From: Neoscytalidium dimidiatum
Lineage: Eukaryota; Ascomycota; Dothideomycetes; Botryosphaeriales; Botryosphaeriaceae
DNA length: 64,000 nt
Direction of reading: 5' to 3'
Assembly (NCBI GenBank): GCA_037367355.1
Contig: CM074706.1
Location: 1,488,001 to 1,552,000 of the forward strand
Shown here piece after piece: positions 45,496 to 56,019 of this stretch; the stretch's first letter is position 1, and each line of letters starts with the position of its first letter. The position numbers and the translations under genes were made by a program. The notes below the pieces were generated by a model, which was not told where the DNA came from, ran no database searches, and saw only the letters and a program-made list of their open reading frames with translations.

Positions 45496-45639
45496 CGCGC
45501 CTGAGGCCACCGCCACTGCTCCCACCACTGCGACTCTCTCACACTCCCGCTCCTCCCGTATCTCTTCCCCCGCCGCTCCCGCTGCCACCCGCGAGCGTCC
45601 CCACCCACCCGTCTGCCTCACCCGCTGCCTGCTCTCGCG
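44465..45639. promoter_or_regulatory. divergent intergenic region with short tandem repeats
   Basis: Lies between the starts of the unknown gene (-) and the NTF2-like gene (+). GC-rich, with long overlapping open frames on both strands that resemble no family. It includes an ACAGGC-type repeat near 44797-44822 and a CTGCGT repeat near 45455-45495, and a pyrimidine-rich leader just before the ATG at 45640. Confidence 0.5.
45455..45495 (+). repeat. CTGCGT hexanucleotide repeat
   Basis: About six near-perfect CTGCGT units in the probable 5' leader of the NTF2-like gene, one unit reading CTGCAT. A simple repeat, likely length-variable. Confidence 0.6.
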
Positions 45640-46503
45640 ATGCCTTTCTCGGCGCTCTTCAGGGACAAGTCGTCCAGCAGCCAGCAGCAGCAGGCCAGTC
45701 AGGACCATGGCATGACCCGCCAGCGCCAGACCGCCCTAGCCATCGTCGATGCCTTCAATCGCCTCGACACCACCACCGTCTGGAAGCTGCGCGACCGCAG
45801 CTGCTGGCGCGAGATCTACCCGAAGTCGCTGGGAGCCCCGCCGCAGGACAATAACGCTTGCCAGCAGGCCCTGAACATGCTCGCCAACACCTTCAAGGAG
45901 ATGCACATGTCGGTCCATGAGATCATCGAGGACATTCCCGCCCGCAAGGTGTGTCTGTGGGTCATCGCTACCGGTCGCACCGTCTCTGGGCCCTTCACCA
46001 ACGAGTACGTCTGGAGTCTGGAGTTCGACGAGAGCGGCAGCCAGATCATCCGCTGGAAGGAGTTCGCCGACGCAATCTCCACCAAGGCCATCTTCCCGGA
46101 GCTGATGGCGGCCGACAACGACAACGCCGACACGGTCTCCACCCGCACCGGCACCCCGCGCGACCTTCCCACCCGCGCCGACAGCATGGTGTCCACCGCC
46201 TCGCACGCCTCGTCCAATGTCTCCTCCCAGCAGTCCATTCTCCAGAGCCATTCGTCCCATGCTTTCTCGCATGCCTCGTCCTCGCAGCACAGCCAGCAGC
46301 CGCTGTACCAGCCGCAGCCTCAGCAACCTCAGCAGCAACAGCAGCAGCAGCAGCAAGGTTCGCAGCAAGAGGGACCGTCCTCGGCACCTAACTCCAAGCC
46401 TGGCACCCCTCGTCCGAACTCTCAATTACCACCTGCTCGCTCGCTGCGGGGTGTGCCGACAGAAATCCAGGGTAACGGCCGCACGCTTGGTACGCTACGC
46501 TAA
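45640..46503 (+). CDS. NTF2-like/SnoaL-fold protein with Gln-rich tail
   Basis: One exon, 287 residues. Residues about 27-150 look like an NTF2-like (SnoaL) cone fold: ALAIVDAFNRLDTTTVWKLR, the central helix NMLANTFKEMHMSVHEII, and the strands VCLWVIATGRTVSGPF, NEYVWSLEFDESG and QIIRWKEFADA. Small fungal proteins of this fold are usually of unknown function; some relatives are enzymes, some are binding modules. From about 165 the protein is disordered: Ser/His-rich, then a Gln-rich stretch (QPQQPQQQQQQQQQGSQQ), ending in a Pro/Arg-rich segment. There is no signal peptide. The start ATG follows a pyrimidine-rich leader. Binding partner or substrate unknown. Confidence 0.8.
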   Translation: MPFSALFRDKSSSSQQQQASQDHGMTRQRQTALAIVDAFNRLDTTTVWKLRDRSCWREIYPKSLGAPPQDNNACQQALNMLANTFKEMHMSVHEIIEDIPARKVCLWVIATGRTVSGPFTNEYVWSLEFDESGSQIIRWKEFADAISTKAIFPELMAADNDNADTVSTRTGTPRDLPTRADSMVSTASHASSNVSSQQSILQSHSSHAFSHASSSQHSQQPLYQPQPQQPQQQQQQQQQGSQQEGPSSAPNSKPGTPRPNSQLPPARSLRGVPTEIQGNGRTLGTLR

Positions 46504-49500
46504 AGGGTGACGAATTGTTTGTTTTGTATATGACGGCGTTCTGTCCAAATCGCATCTTGTGGTAGGCGTTTCCCAGCTGCTCTCTGTCCCGTCGATGGAC
46601 CGAACGTGCTGAACAAACAGGGCGCAGTATATCCCTTGTCTTTCCGGCTGGACATGCCGTAATATCATCCCCACCGTCCAATCCAGGTGAAAGGAGGCAA
46701 AGGGGATATATCGCGCTGAAACATAAATATGTCGTAACGGGGCCTCGCATATCTTTTTTTTCCCATTTCTTTTCGTTTCCTCCACCTTCCCTCGCAGGCC
46801 GGAGTTGGAGTTCCATCAAATCCTTTTTTTGTCGTTCGGTCGGAGTGTGCGGTGTGCGCCAACTACTCTCTCTATCCCTCTCTCGGTCAACTTCCATGGC
46901 GAGATTCTGCACTATTTTTTTTCCCCCTTTCGAAAAGAATCTCCCACGAAAGATAAACCACACTTACATTGCATGTCTGAGATACCCAATGGCCGGGAGG
47001 GACAAAAACTTTTTATTTATTAGGGTAATTCCAAATCCTCCAGATATAATGACAATCCGTAGATACAATCGCTCAATTTTTTTGTTTCCTTTGCTCCTGT
47101 GTCGTTATTAGTAAACTTGTCACAGTAGATGCATAGCATTAGTTCGTCCACGTTTAGCAGGGAGGTCAGCACGAGGACATGATCCGGACGCATGTCACCT
47201 GCAGCGAAAAGGCCCACCGGTATCCACCATCTTAGCGGCCATCGATATATTTGCGAAGTAGGGGGGTGGAGGGAAGGGGACTGCCAAACCTGAAAGAAGG
47301 GGAGATCGAGGCGAAGGGCATCGCGCCGATTTTGAGTCTGTCGAACGACGCACGCATGTTAACTGTGGCCGGCGCCTTGCTTTTAGTGCGCCTTGTCTTT
47401 TCCCTTCGTGCAGGTAGGCAGAGAGAGAGAGTGAGGCTGCATTGGCGAGGCGGACGAACCGCTTACGCTAGCGCCGTCGAACGCTCGTTACCCCGGAGTT
47501 GGACAAAATCGAGAAACGCAAAACACAGATGCCGAACGATGGATCGAACGGCCTTCCCGCCCGCGTCGCGCCCGCCAGATCCTGCTCGCTTATGCCCGTC
47601 CGGACCCGTCTGGCGTGGGCGGCGCTTGGCCAACCACGTCATTTAGCGCCCATCACCGGTGAAGCTAAGGTACGGGCGTGCCGGTTCGCGGGGAAATTGG
47701 CCTCTCTCTCTCCCTCTCCCTCACCGGCGGCAGTCGAGGTGGGGATTTGGGGAGGGGGAAATGAAGAAGAGTCAAGCATCCGTGTTCACTTTCTTTCCTC
47801 TTCTTCGAAGGGCTTTCGCGTGTCTGTGATCGTCTTCGGCTTTCTGCTGTCGTGACTGCCGGCTGGGTGTTTTCCTCTCTTTTTTTTTGTTTCGGTGTCG
47901 CACTCCGCATTGCGAAGAGAAACGAAACGTCGGAAGCGGCTGGGGTTATCGGCACTATAAATGCTCCGACTTTACCATGACGAGGGGCAAAAATAAGGTG
48001 TTGATGCGAAGGGCCGTTCCGCATCTTCCGTGGTCTTCCCGCTTGGCAGATGTGTTTATGCAGAAAAAGAAATCATAAGAAAAAAGAAAGCAAGAAAAGA
48101 CCGAGCCCCGGGACAGTCAGGGACGGCATGCTCCTGAGCACCTATATGTATTTATATGGGCACGTCCTTCCTCGCTTCGAGTGTGACTCGCAGCGGAAGT
48201 CTCGGGAACGGCTTGTCAGGCACCCTTAACAGCCCTACGAACAGATCATTTCTTGGGTTCCTTACAGGTGGCTTTTCCTTACGTGCGCCTCACGATCAGA
48301 CGACCCGACGGGATGGAGGGATGGGGGAATGGTTGAATCCGGTATGCCGTTCCTGTTTACCCGCTCATGGATATCTATAGTGCTTCCGCCCGGAGGTTTC
48401 TCCGAGGACCGGGGGAGGCGAATATCACGGTGAGGTTTTTTTTCGCGTTTGACGGGCATGTCTCAGTCGTCCGGGGCATCCGGATCTCTGTGCCACTTGA
48501 CGCTTCTGCAGTTGATCTCATTGGCGAGAGGATGTTGCTCTGTGCTTATGGGTGAAAACCGGACGACTTTAGAAGGACAGGCTTAAGGAAAAGCGATTTG
48601 CGAACTGGTCTTGCGGTTACCATTTGGGGAAACGGAACGCGAGAAGTGAATCCAGGTCCGTCGGATCCGCCATCCAGCCGGCTCCGAACATCGCTCTATC
48701 AGAGCTAACTTATGGGATTAGTGGCATTATTTTCAGGGCAGGAAAAATATGTCAGCGTGGTGACTCAGGACACGAAAGAGGCATGAGGGCCGAGTTCTGT
48801 CGTAGTTAAAAATCGTCGAAATCCTTTTTGCAGGTGTACTCGGTACTCAGATCACGCGCGAGATGCCCATGATATACGTCTTTCAGAGGCAGTGCTCCGC
48901 TTAATTCTTTGAAACTGTCTTCGTTTCTTCTTGCATTTCCAGTTCTGTGACGTAGAATCGATGATAGCGTAGTGGGGTGAAGTCGATTAAATAGAAATTG
49001 GTCGGTAAAAAAACCCACCCGGAAGCTTCATGCTAAGGATTGTACTGTTGAAAATCAAGAGCATTGTTCAACTCGAGTCTCTGAGCGTAACTCCAACTAT
49101 GTGGTCATGATCGCTTTCTTTCAGCCCGATCAAGGATTCGAATCATAGCCCTTCATGCGCTTGAGAGAGATACGCTGTAGACTCATTGCCATCTCGTGCG
49201 CCCCTCCGCCGTCAGACATATCGCAACCACACATTTACACCATCCCTTGACATCATACGTCCTTCACACACTGACAAAATCATATGCAACAGTCTCAGCC
49301 ATCCATCTCGCAGTTCCTTGGCTGATGATTTGTCACCGCAGGTGCCCAAACCTCAACGCCCATCCTTGCGCCGTGCATCAGACCGACTTTACCTAAATGA
49401 AGGGCCTAGGAAGCAACTTCGGACGTAGAAGGCCAGGGGACCATGTCGGATACAGTTACGGTCGGACTGTAAGGAGTAAAGTACTGAGGTCGAAACTCGC

Positions 49501-50294
49501 CGAATGGCGGCCCGTGAGCGGCAAAGGTCGAGGCCGCGCACACGCTAAGGGGGTTAAGGATGAAGACCGCCATCCCGGCATATATGTACAGTACATATGC
49601 CTGCTACCTCCCTTGAAATTGGAATAGCTTATCGACCACGTCATGCTTCGCCTCAGAATGTTTCTCGAGAACGCAGGAAAAGCGAGACTGGGCAAGGACA
49701 AGAACCCTTGAAGGAAGGAAGTGGTGCCGAGGTGTTGACCGTTGACTAACGCCTCTTACTCACACCCCTGTTTCAAGAACACCGCATCTCGGATGCCACA
49801 GGTCAAGAGTGTTTTGACCGGAAGAGTTCGCCGGAGGCAACACCGCCAGATACACTTCCGTCATCTTGCTTTGCTAGCACAGCTCTCGTTCTCCTACGTT
49901 CTCGTGACGAGTAATCCGACTTCTTGAGATTCGCAACTGGCTAAATAGCTGTACACATGCATATTCCTAGAGGTTTGATATCTGTAGAACTCTGGATCTT
50001 GCATGGGATTCTCCGCCAGTGCATGTGGGGAATCTCAAAGATGGGCTGCAACCTCACTGAGTGCGAGATACCGCGCATAGCAATTAGGCGATAGGAGGAC
50101 TAGTTTTACGAGCAGCACCGTTTAGGATCACGATTTATAGGCGACGCAGACCTTGCTCTTAAATATCTAACCTAGCGCTGAATAAGTTTGAACTGCCCAT
50201 TATCTGAAAGTATCATTTTACGCCGATCTTCCCATGCGGATGTCTTGTGCATAATTCATGGCTATCGTGACCTCTCCTGTAAGGGAGTTCCCCT
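46504..50294. other. gene-poor 3.8-kb region
   Basis: Between the 3' ends of the NTF2-like gene and the M20 peptidase. No convincing protein gene is seen on either strand. A TATAAA at about 47956-47961 is followed only by a 30-codon frame. A near-perfect palindrome lies at 49578-49600. Non-coding transcripts cannot be judged from sequence alone. Confidence 0.45.
49578..49600. repeat. imperfect palindrome
   Basis: GCATAT-AT-GTAC, then A, then GTACATATGC: ten bases on each side pair exactly if the extra AT is bulged out. Purpose unknown; it may be chance. Confidence 0.4.
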
Positions 50295-51730
50295 TCAGTC
50301 ATCGTGCTCGAAATCCCGCCTCGCTCCTTCCGCAATACCATCATCTGTCAGTACCCGCCAGCCCAGCATCGCCATGCCCTTTGCGCATTTGATCGCCGCG
50401 GCGTGGGCTTCGTCAGTCCCTGCCGCAGCCGCGAAACCCGGATGATGGCCGACCACGTTCTCCGGCGCCGGGATGCCAAAGGCACCGTGGAAGCTAGGCA
50501 CGGCATACGAGACATTTCCTTCAAAGATCGAGTCAGTTCTCGCGATCCGTCGGAATCAAGCCTTTTGACGAGGAAAGAAAAGCCGCGGAGATCGGCAACG
50601 AAAAAAAAAAGGGGGGGTGCGGGAAACGGGAGCAGACGAACCCATATCCGTGGACGCGGTAGCTGGCTCCTCCTCACTGAGGATGATCTTCTCGCCCAAC
50701 GCGGCCATGTCTTCGACATACGCTCTGCATAACGTGTTGTTCGCGCGCAGATCCTTGTACAGCGGGCCCCTAGAGAAGTCAGCATCTCGACTCTCACCGG
50801 TCCCGGCCCTGCTTGCACGGCTTACTCGATGATATTGACCTTGCAGCCCGTCGCCGCCGCAGCCGCATGGAAGCACGCGTTCACGCGCTCGCGCAGCGCG
50901 TTCGCCGCCTTCGCCTTGGGGGCCCGCACGTTCCAGCTCATGCGCGTATACTGCGGGATGACGTTGGGCACCTTCCCTCCGTCCTCGATGACGCCGTGAA
51001 CGCGCTCGTCCGGGCGGATCTGCTGGCGCAGCATCGACACGTTGGTGTACGCCGCCACGGCCGCGTCCAGCGCGTTGATGCCGTCCCACGGCTGCGCGCC
51101 GGCGTGGGCGGTCCGGCCGGCGAACTCGACCTTGAATTTGTGGCTGCAGATGAGCTTGAAGCCGGCGAGGCCGCTGGCGCCGGGGATCTTGGCCATGTGG
51201 CCGGCGACGGGGTGCGCCATGATGGCGGCGGCGGTGCCGGACGGGATGGCGCCCGCGCGCAGCAGCTTGATCTTGCCGCCGCCGCCCTCCTCGGCGGGCG
51301 TGCCCAGGATGCGGATGCGCCCCGCGAAGCCCAGCGCCCGCTGCGCCTTGGCCGCGCCGACGAAGGCCGCGAGCGAGGACGTCGCGATCAGGTTGTGCCC
51401 GCACGCGTGCCCGATGCCCGGCAGCGCGTCGTACTCGGCGCAGTAGACGATCTCGCGCGCGCCGCCGCCGTCGGTGCTGCCGACGGAGGCTTCGAACGAG
51501 GTGGGCAGGCCGTAGGCGTGGCGCGTCACGGCGAAGCCCTGGGCCTCCAGGAATGCCGTCAGGGCATCGTGGGCGTGGACCTCCTCGTACGCCGTCTCCG
51601 GGTGGTCGTGGATGTCCTTGTTGAGGGCACGTAGGGCGTCTCCGGCGGCGTCGATGGCAGCGTTGATGGTCCGGCGGACGTCCTCGGCTTGCCTGTTTCC
51701 GGGCTGCAGGGCGGCTTTCACCTGGGTCAT
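50295..51730 (-). CDS. M20-family peptidase/amidohydrolase, PM20D2-like
   Basis: Metal-dependent amidohydrolase resembling peptidase M20 domain-containing protein 2, whose animal member cleaves beta-alanyl dipeptides; probably cytosolic. Exons 51730-50826, 50769-50642, 50518-50295 give 418 residues, normal for the family. EYDALPGIGHACGHNL carries the catalytic Asp/His metal site and GTPAEEGGGGK the acidic pair with catalytic Glu. The dimerisation lid has the substrate-contact stretch FAGRTAHAGAQPWDGINALD. The motif TDMGNVSYAVPSFHGAF is created across intron 2, which fixed the donor at 50641. The C-terminal metal ligand His lies in TDEAHAAAIKCAKGMA. It is divergent from a Zn2Cys6 regulator 0.7 kb away. 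The substrate is inferred, not shown. Confidence 0.9.
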
Positions 51731-52436
51731 GATGGCAGCGGATTTCCTGTCGACGGCGGCTCCAGAGACGTCGAAATGGCGGCCATGGCGTCTTTATTGC
51801 ACCATTATTTTTTTTTCTCTGGCGGTCGCAGACGGAGTGGACCGCGGGCCCTTAGTGCCAGTAACACATTCAGGTCAGTGGCCAGCTTTGCTGCTGCGGA
51901 CGAGGGCTGGATGGGTTGAGGTCGGCAGAATGGTTGGAGTCGGCTCGCTCGCCTGTTTGGGCCGAGTGGTGAAGAATTGCCGACCGGGCTGTTGTGTCAC
52001 CACCTCATGCAGCTGCAGCCCACTCTTGCGGCTGCGGCGTAGGGCAGCTCGGCCTCCGCCATCTCCACTGGAGCTCTTGAGAATGTGCCAGCGTGCCCCC
52101 TTTTCAGTGCTCGCTCGACGCGCTCCGTGATGGCGGCGATGGCGCCTCCGCAGGGGCGACGCTGGTGTTGGTGCGCACAGGGCGGTCCCCAAGCAGTCCC
52201 CAGTCCCCGTGGTGGGCGCGGTGCGGCGGTGCAGCGTCGCGGTCCGTTCTCGCAGGCCTGCCTCGTGGGCGCTGACTCGGCCGCCTCCGGGGCCAAAACA
52301 ACAAGCGGCATGGCCGGCTAATTCGTCGGCTCTTTCGTCAAGAAGACCGCGTTTCCGCCGCCGTGTGAGCTCGTCAAGCGTCGCCGTTCCATCGTTTCCC
52401 TGCCTTTTCCCATCGTACGGTACCGCTCAGCCGAGT
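51731..52436. promoter_or_regulatory. divergent promoter region, M20 peptidase / Zn2Cys6 factor
   Basis: 706 bp between opposite start codons. The frame of the Zn2Cys6 gene stays open upstream to 52209 but has no ATG there. No TATA box stands out. Confidence 0.5.
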
Positions 52437-54431
52437 ATGCAGGCTGATCAAGCCGCGCCCGTCCCGACGCCGACCCAAGCCCAGACGTCCGATCCAGAGC
52501 GCCTCCAATCACACCCGTCCGAGGCCGTCCGCGACGACACCACCATCACCACCACCACCGCAACCACCACCGCCACACCCCCCCAGTCGACCACTCTCCC
52601 ACACCGGCCGTCCGCCAACCGCAGCGGCCCGCGGTCCCGAGCCGGCTGCTGGACGTGTCGGGAGAAAAAGGTCAAATGCGATGAGGGCAAACCCGTCTGT
52701 CAGCGCTGCATCCGTCTAAGGCGCCAGTGCGACTACCGCCCGCGTCCGCGCAAGCCATACACGCGGAAGGCCTCCAACGCCCACACGGCCGCGTCTGTTG
52801 GCCCGTCTGACTCCTCGTCGCAGCCCGCCGCGAGCCCTTCCAGCAGCAGCAGCAGCTCGAGCGGCAGCAGCGATGTGGACCCGTCATCGCCGCCCGACTA
52901 TGCTCGTCCTCCCAACTTTAGCTCCTCCTCCAACCAGGGCGCCACGCAGATCGTCCCCGCAAGATACTCCAGGCACGACAGCCTGGCGGTCATGGCATCG
53001 GGCCTGCAGCAGCCAGAGATGGCCGCCGCCTGCTCGGTAGTCTTCACCCCGGCCGACCACGAGGCCATCTACTACTACCGCACCCGCTTCGCCACCAATC
53101 ACCACACCAAGAACCCGGAATACTCGGTCTTTTCGCTGCTTTTCCTGCAAGCCAAGCGCCACGCCATGCCCATGCACATGATCCTGGCCCTGGCTGACCA
53201 GGAGTTGATGTACCTGCGCAACAGCCAGCACAACCGCCTGGTCCTGGCTCCCGAGTCACCCAACTCGCCCAAGTCCGTCACCCACTACACCGAGGCCCTG
53301 CACCTCATGACCCAGCAGATGAGCGCCGGCGACGTCGATCTGGACCTTGACCAGGTGCTGGCCGCCCTGTGGTTGATGATCACGTACGAGCAGAAATACG
53401 GCGACGGCGGGGGCGTTGGCCTGTCGAAGCACCTGCAGGGCGCCGCGTCGATCCTGCGCACGAGGTTCCAGCCTCTCTTGCAGGTCTCAGCCGAGGATGC
53501 GGACTCATTGTCGAACATTACCAGCCCCGAACAGGCAGTCTCCCCGGGCTCCTCCACACCGCCCCCAAACCAGAGCCTGATATCCTTCTTCGCCGCCCGC
53601 ATGATGGTGTGGATGGCGGTGCTGGATGCGGGCGCATCGTTCGGCATAGGCGCAAACTTCGGTGGCTCGGTGAACCAGCTGGTGCGGCAGATCGCCGGCG
53701 AGGACAAGGCCCGCCTGCTGCGCGGCTTCAACTCGATCCACATGTACAGCGAGCCGCTGTTCCGCACCACGTGGGGCGAGCGGTACCCGCAGGCGGAGCT
53801 GGTCGACGACATGGACAACCGCAAGGTGTACAGCCTGTACGCCAAAGCGGCGCTGATCCGCTACGAGAATGCCGAGTTCAGCGCGGCGCTGCACCGTGGC
53901 GATGAGCAGGACGCCGCCCGCCGTGCGCAGGACATCGAATTCGCGTTCAGGCTGCTGCGGGACGAGTTTGGTGAGATGCTGGAGCTGGCGTCCCGGCTCA
54001 GCCCGGACGTCGACCACAGCCGCCGCCTTTACCAGAACATTCGATACGTCGTCCCGCACTACTACGCCATGGAGCTCGAGTTCCTGCGGCTGACACGCTT
54101 CGCGGAGCCGCTGGCGGCTCCCTGCGCTGCGCAAAAGCGCGCCCTGCACGAGATCATGAACCTTGCGTACCAGGGATACAAGCACGACGGCGAGCGCTTC
54201 CTCGCGCGCATCCCGCTGCCGCTGTTGTTCGCGGGCATGGAGACTGACGATCTGATCCACCGCGCCTGGATTCTAGACCGCTACCAGGGTCTCACCAAAT
54301 ACGGCAAGAATTACGCACGGGCATACGCGTGTTTGAAGGCTGTTGTCGAAGAGCAGGACAAGCTGGGCGGCAAGCGCGTCGACCACATGATGCTGCTCGC
54401 TGAGGGGCGGTTTGAGCAGTTTGTGATATGA
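52437..54431 (+). CDS. Zn2Cys6 fungal transcription factor
   Basis: Nuclear binuclear-zinc-cluster regulator, 664 residues in one exon, start at MQADQAAPVP. The cluster at residues about 70-97 is CWTCREKKVKCDEGKPVCQRC followed by IRLRRQC, that is C-x2-C-x6-C-x6-C-x2-C-x6-C with the basic KKVK region. Next come a basic linker (RPRPRKPYTRK) and a Ser-rich stretch. From about residue 200 is a helical fungal-specific regulatory domain (Fungal_trans_2 type): EAIYYYRTRFATNHH, VFSLLFLQAKRHAMPMHMIL, LDQVLAALWLMITYEQKYG. Zn2Cys6 genes often control neighbours, here a divergent M20 peptidase and a downstream DAL5-type transporter. Targets are an inference. Confidence 0.92.
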   Translation: MQADQAAPVPTPTQAQTSDPERLQSHPSEAVRDDTTITTTTATTTATPPQSTTLPHRPSANRSGPRSRAGCWTCREKKVKCDEGKPVCQRCIRLRRQCDYRPRPRKPYTRKASNAHTAASVGPSDSSSQPAASPSSSSSSSSGSSDVDPSSPPDYARPPNFSSSSNQGATQIVPARYSRHDSLAVMASGLQQPEMAAACSVVFTPADHEAIYYYRTRFATNHHTKNPEYSVFSLLFLQAKRHAMPMHMILALADQELMYLRNSQHNRLVLAPESPNSPKSVTHYTEALHLMTQQMSAGDVDLDLDQVLAALWLMITYEQKYGDGGGVGLSKHLQGAASILRTRFQPLLQVSAEDADSLSNITSPEQAVSPGSSTPPPNQSLISFFAARMMVWMAVLDAGASFGIGANFGGSVNQLVRQIAGEDKARLLRGFNSIHMYSEPLFRTTWGERYPQAELVDDMDNRKVYSLYAKAALIRYENAEFSAALHRGDEQDAARRAQDIEFAFRLLRDEFGEMLELASRLSPDVDHSRRLYQNIRYVVPHYYAMELEFLRLTRFAEPLAAPCAAQKRALHEIMNLAYQGYKHDGERFLARIPLPLLFAGMETDDLIHRAWILDRYQGLTKYGKNYARAYACLKAVVEEQDKLGGKRVDHMMLLAEGRFEQFVI

Positions 54432-56019
54432 TGCCGTCGTTCCTTCGCCTATACCCACCCACCTTCTGCTTTGCACATCTTCTGTCATCGTTGTTTGTAT
54501 TTCTTGTAATTAATGAATCACCAACCCCACTACACCATGGCCGGTCAGACGTCGAGATGAGATGAGATGAGATGAGATGAGATACCCGGAGTCGGCGAAT
54601 GCAGGGAGATAAGACATGTCAGACTGTTGCACGCATCTACTAGTTCAGAGCTAGCTGTTGTAGGTAGATGCACGACGAATGATGGACGACGATTGAAATG
54701 AACGAAACGCCAGGGCCAGCGCGCATCGAAACTTTGTTGCTGCCTCTTGCTCGATTATTGGACGGTGCAGGGTGCTCTCTGTTGCGGAAGCGTCCCCGGT
54801 CAGCAATTCCCCCTTCGTTCGCGTCGTGTACGAGCTTTCCCGAGCGCTGCACGGGGCTTTTTACCTTTTTTTTTTCTCGTCGTCACGAGCAGAACCACGC
54901 AACATGCAGGGCTGTTGTGGCAGGGTTTGGGCGGGGATGTACTGTACGACGCTTCGACCTGTCGGGCGGACGGACGTGCGGTTCCACGTCGTCGTGTTTT
55001 CTCCACCGCTCTCAAACAGCGTCGATTGCTGTTTCGCATTCCCGCCGTTCTGAGATTTTCTCTTCGCCCTCTTTCCGGAGCATCTTCTCCCATTCAATTG
55101 AAGCCTCTAATTTCACACTCAGGGTCTGGAGAGTTTACGGCCGTTTGTCCAGCAATCTGACAGAAGCTTAGCTCGACGTTTCGCGCAGCCTCCTTTCATA
55201 TTGCACACTTTGACGCCCGGCGGAAGTGCGGCCGAGTTTTGCCAGTTCGAGCATGGCGCCTCTCCCAATCGAAAAAGTATCGTGACAAGGCTGCTGCAGG
55301 CAGGGCATAAGTAGCTGGTACTTAGTACGGCATTTTTCATATACGCATGCACGTTCTCTCTCGCGTGCATACCCGCCCTCGCTTTTTTTCTTCTTATCAA
55401 GAACCCCAGCTGCACTCTTGCTGCAAGCGGAGTCAGTCGTTTCTCTCTACGCCGCAATTCTAGCCCTGCGGCGGTTTCCACCTTTTTTCCCCATTTCCTT
55501 CGTTCACGCGCGTCTTGCCAAGCACAAGCTTGGGGGGTAGCACCTTTTTCCCGTTCATCTTGCATCAGCTCTTTGTTACTTTTCGCTGCGCCGCACAGCG
55601 ATCGCGCATCTGGGCCTGCCTTTCCCGGATAGCGGAGGGGAATATCAGAAAGAGTCCCCGCTTTCTATTGTGCCCTGTTGTACCATAAGTACAGCACCTC
55701 TCTCGTCTCTTTTCCTCGCTTCTCGTCTGTTTTTTTTTTTTTTTTCGTCTGCCGCTACCACCCATCTTCCGTTCGCCGTTGTGCTGTTCGCGCCACCCAC
55801 CGAGCCCCCCGCTGGTGTTGGCTCTCCTCACATACGCACACCCTCTCAACCCCTGAAGATCATCGGCTCCGACACACCGCCTTTGGTTCCACGCTTTTCT
55901 TGCCCACGGAAACCTTCAGGCGAGCTCCGAAACACGCAGCGAGAGTCGCGCTGGTCGCGTCTGAAACACACCGATCGCACAGGCAAAAAAAAACTTACCC
56001 GGCGAAAGGGAAAATAGTC
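54432..56019. other. intergenic, long leader of the MFS transporter gene
   Basis: 3' side of the Zn2Cys6 gene and promoter/leader of the transporter. Contains a GAGAT pentamer repeat and pyrimidine-rich tracts (T-runs near 54871, 55390 and 55735). No coding gene is supported. Confidence 0.5.
54554..54583 (+). repeat. GAGAT pentanucleotide repeat (six units)
   Basis: Six perfect tandem GAGAT units about 120 bp after the Zn2Cys6 stop codon, in the probable 3' UTR. A simple repeat. Confidence 0.8.

Noticed and set aside
49101..49170. Possible tRNA from a GATTCGAATC B-box-like sequence near 49133
   Set aside because: No A-box at the right distance and no acceptor stem could be formed.
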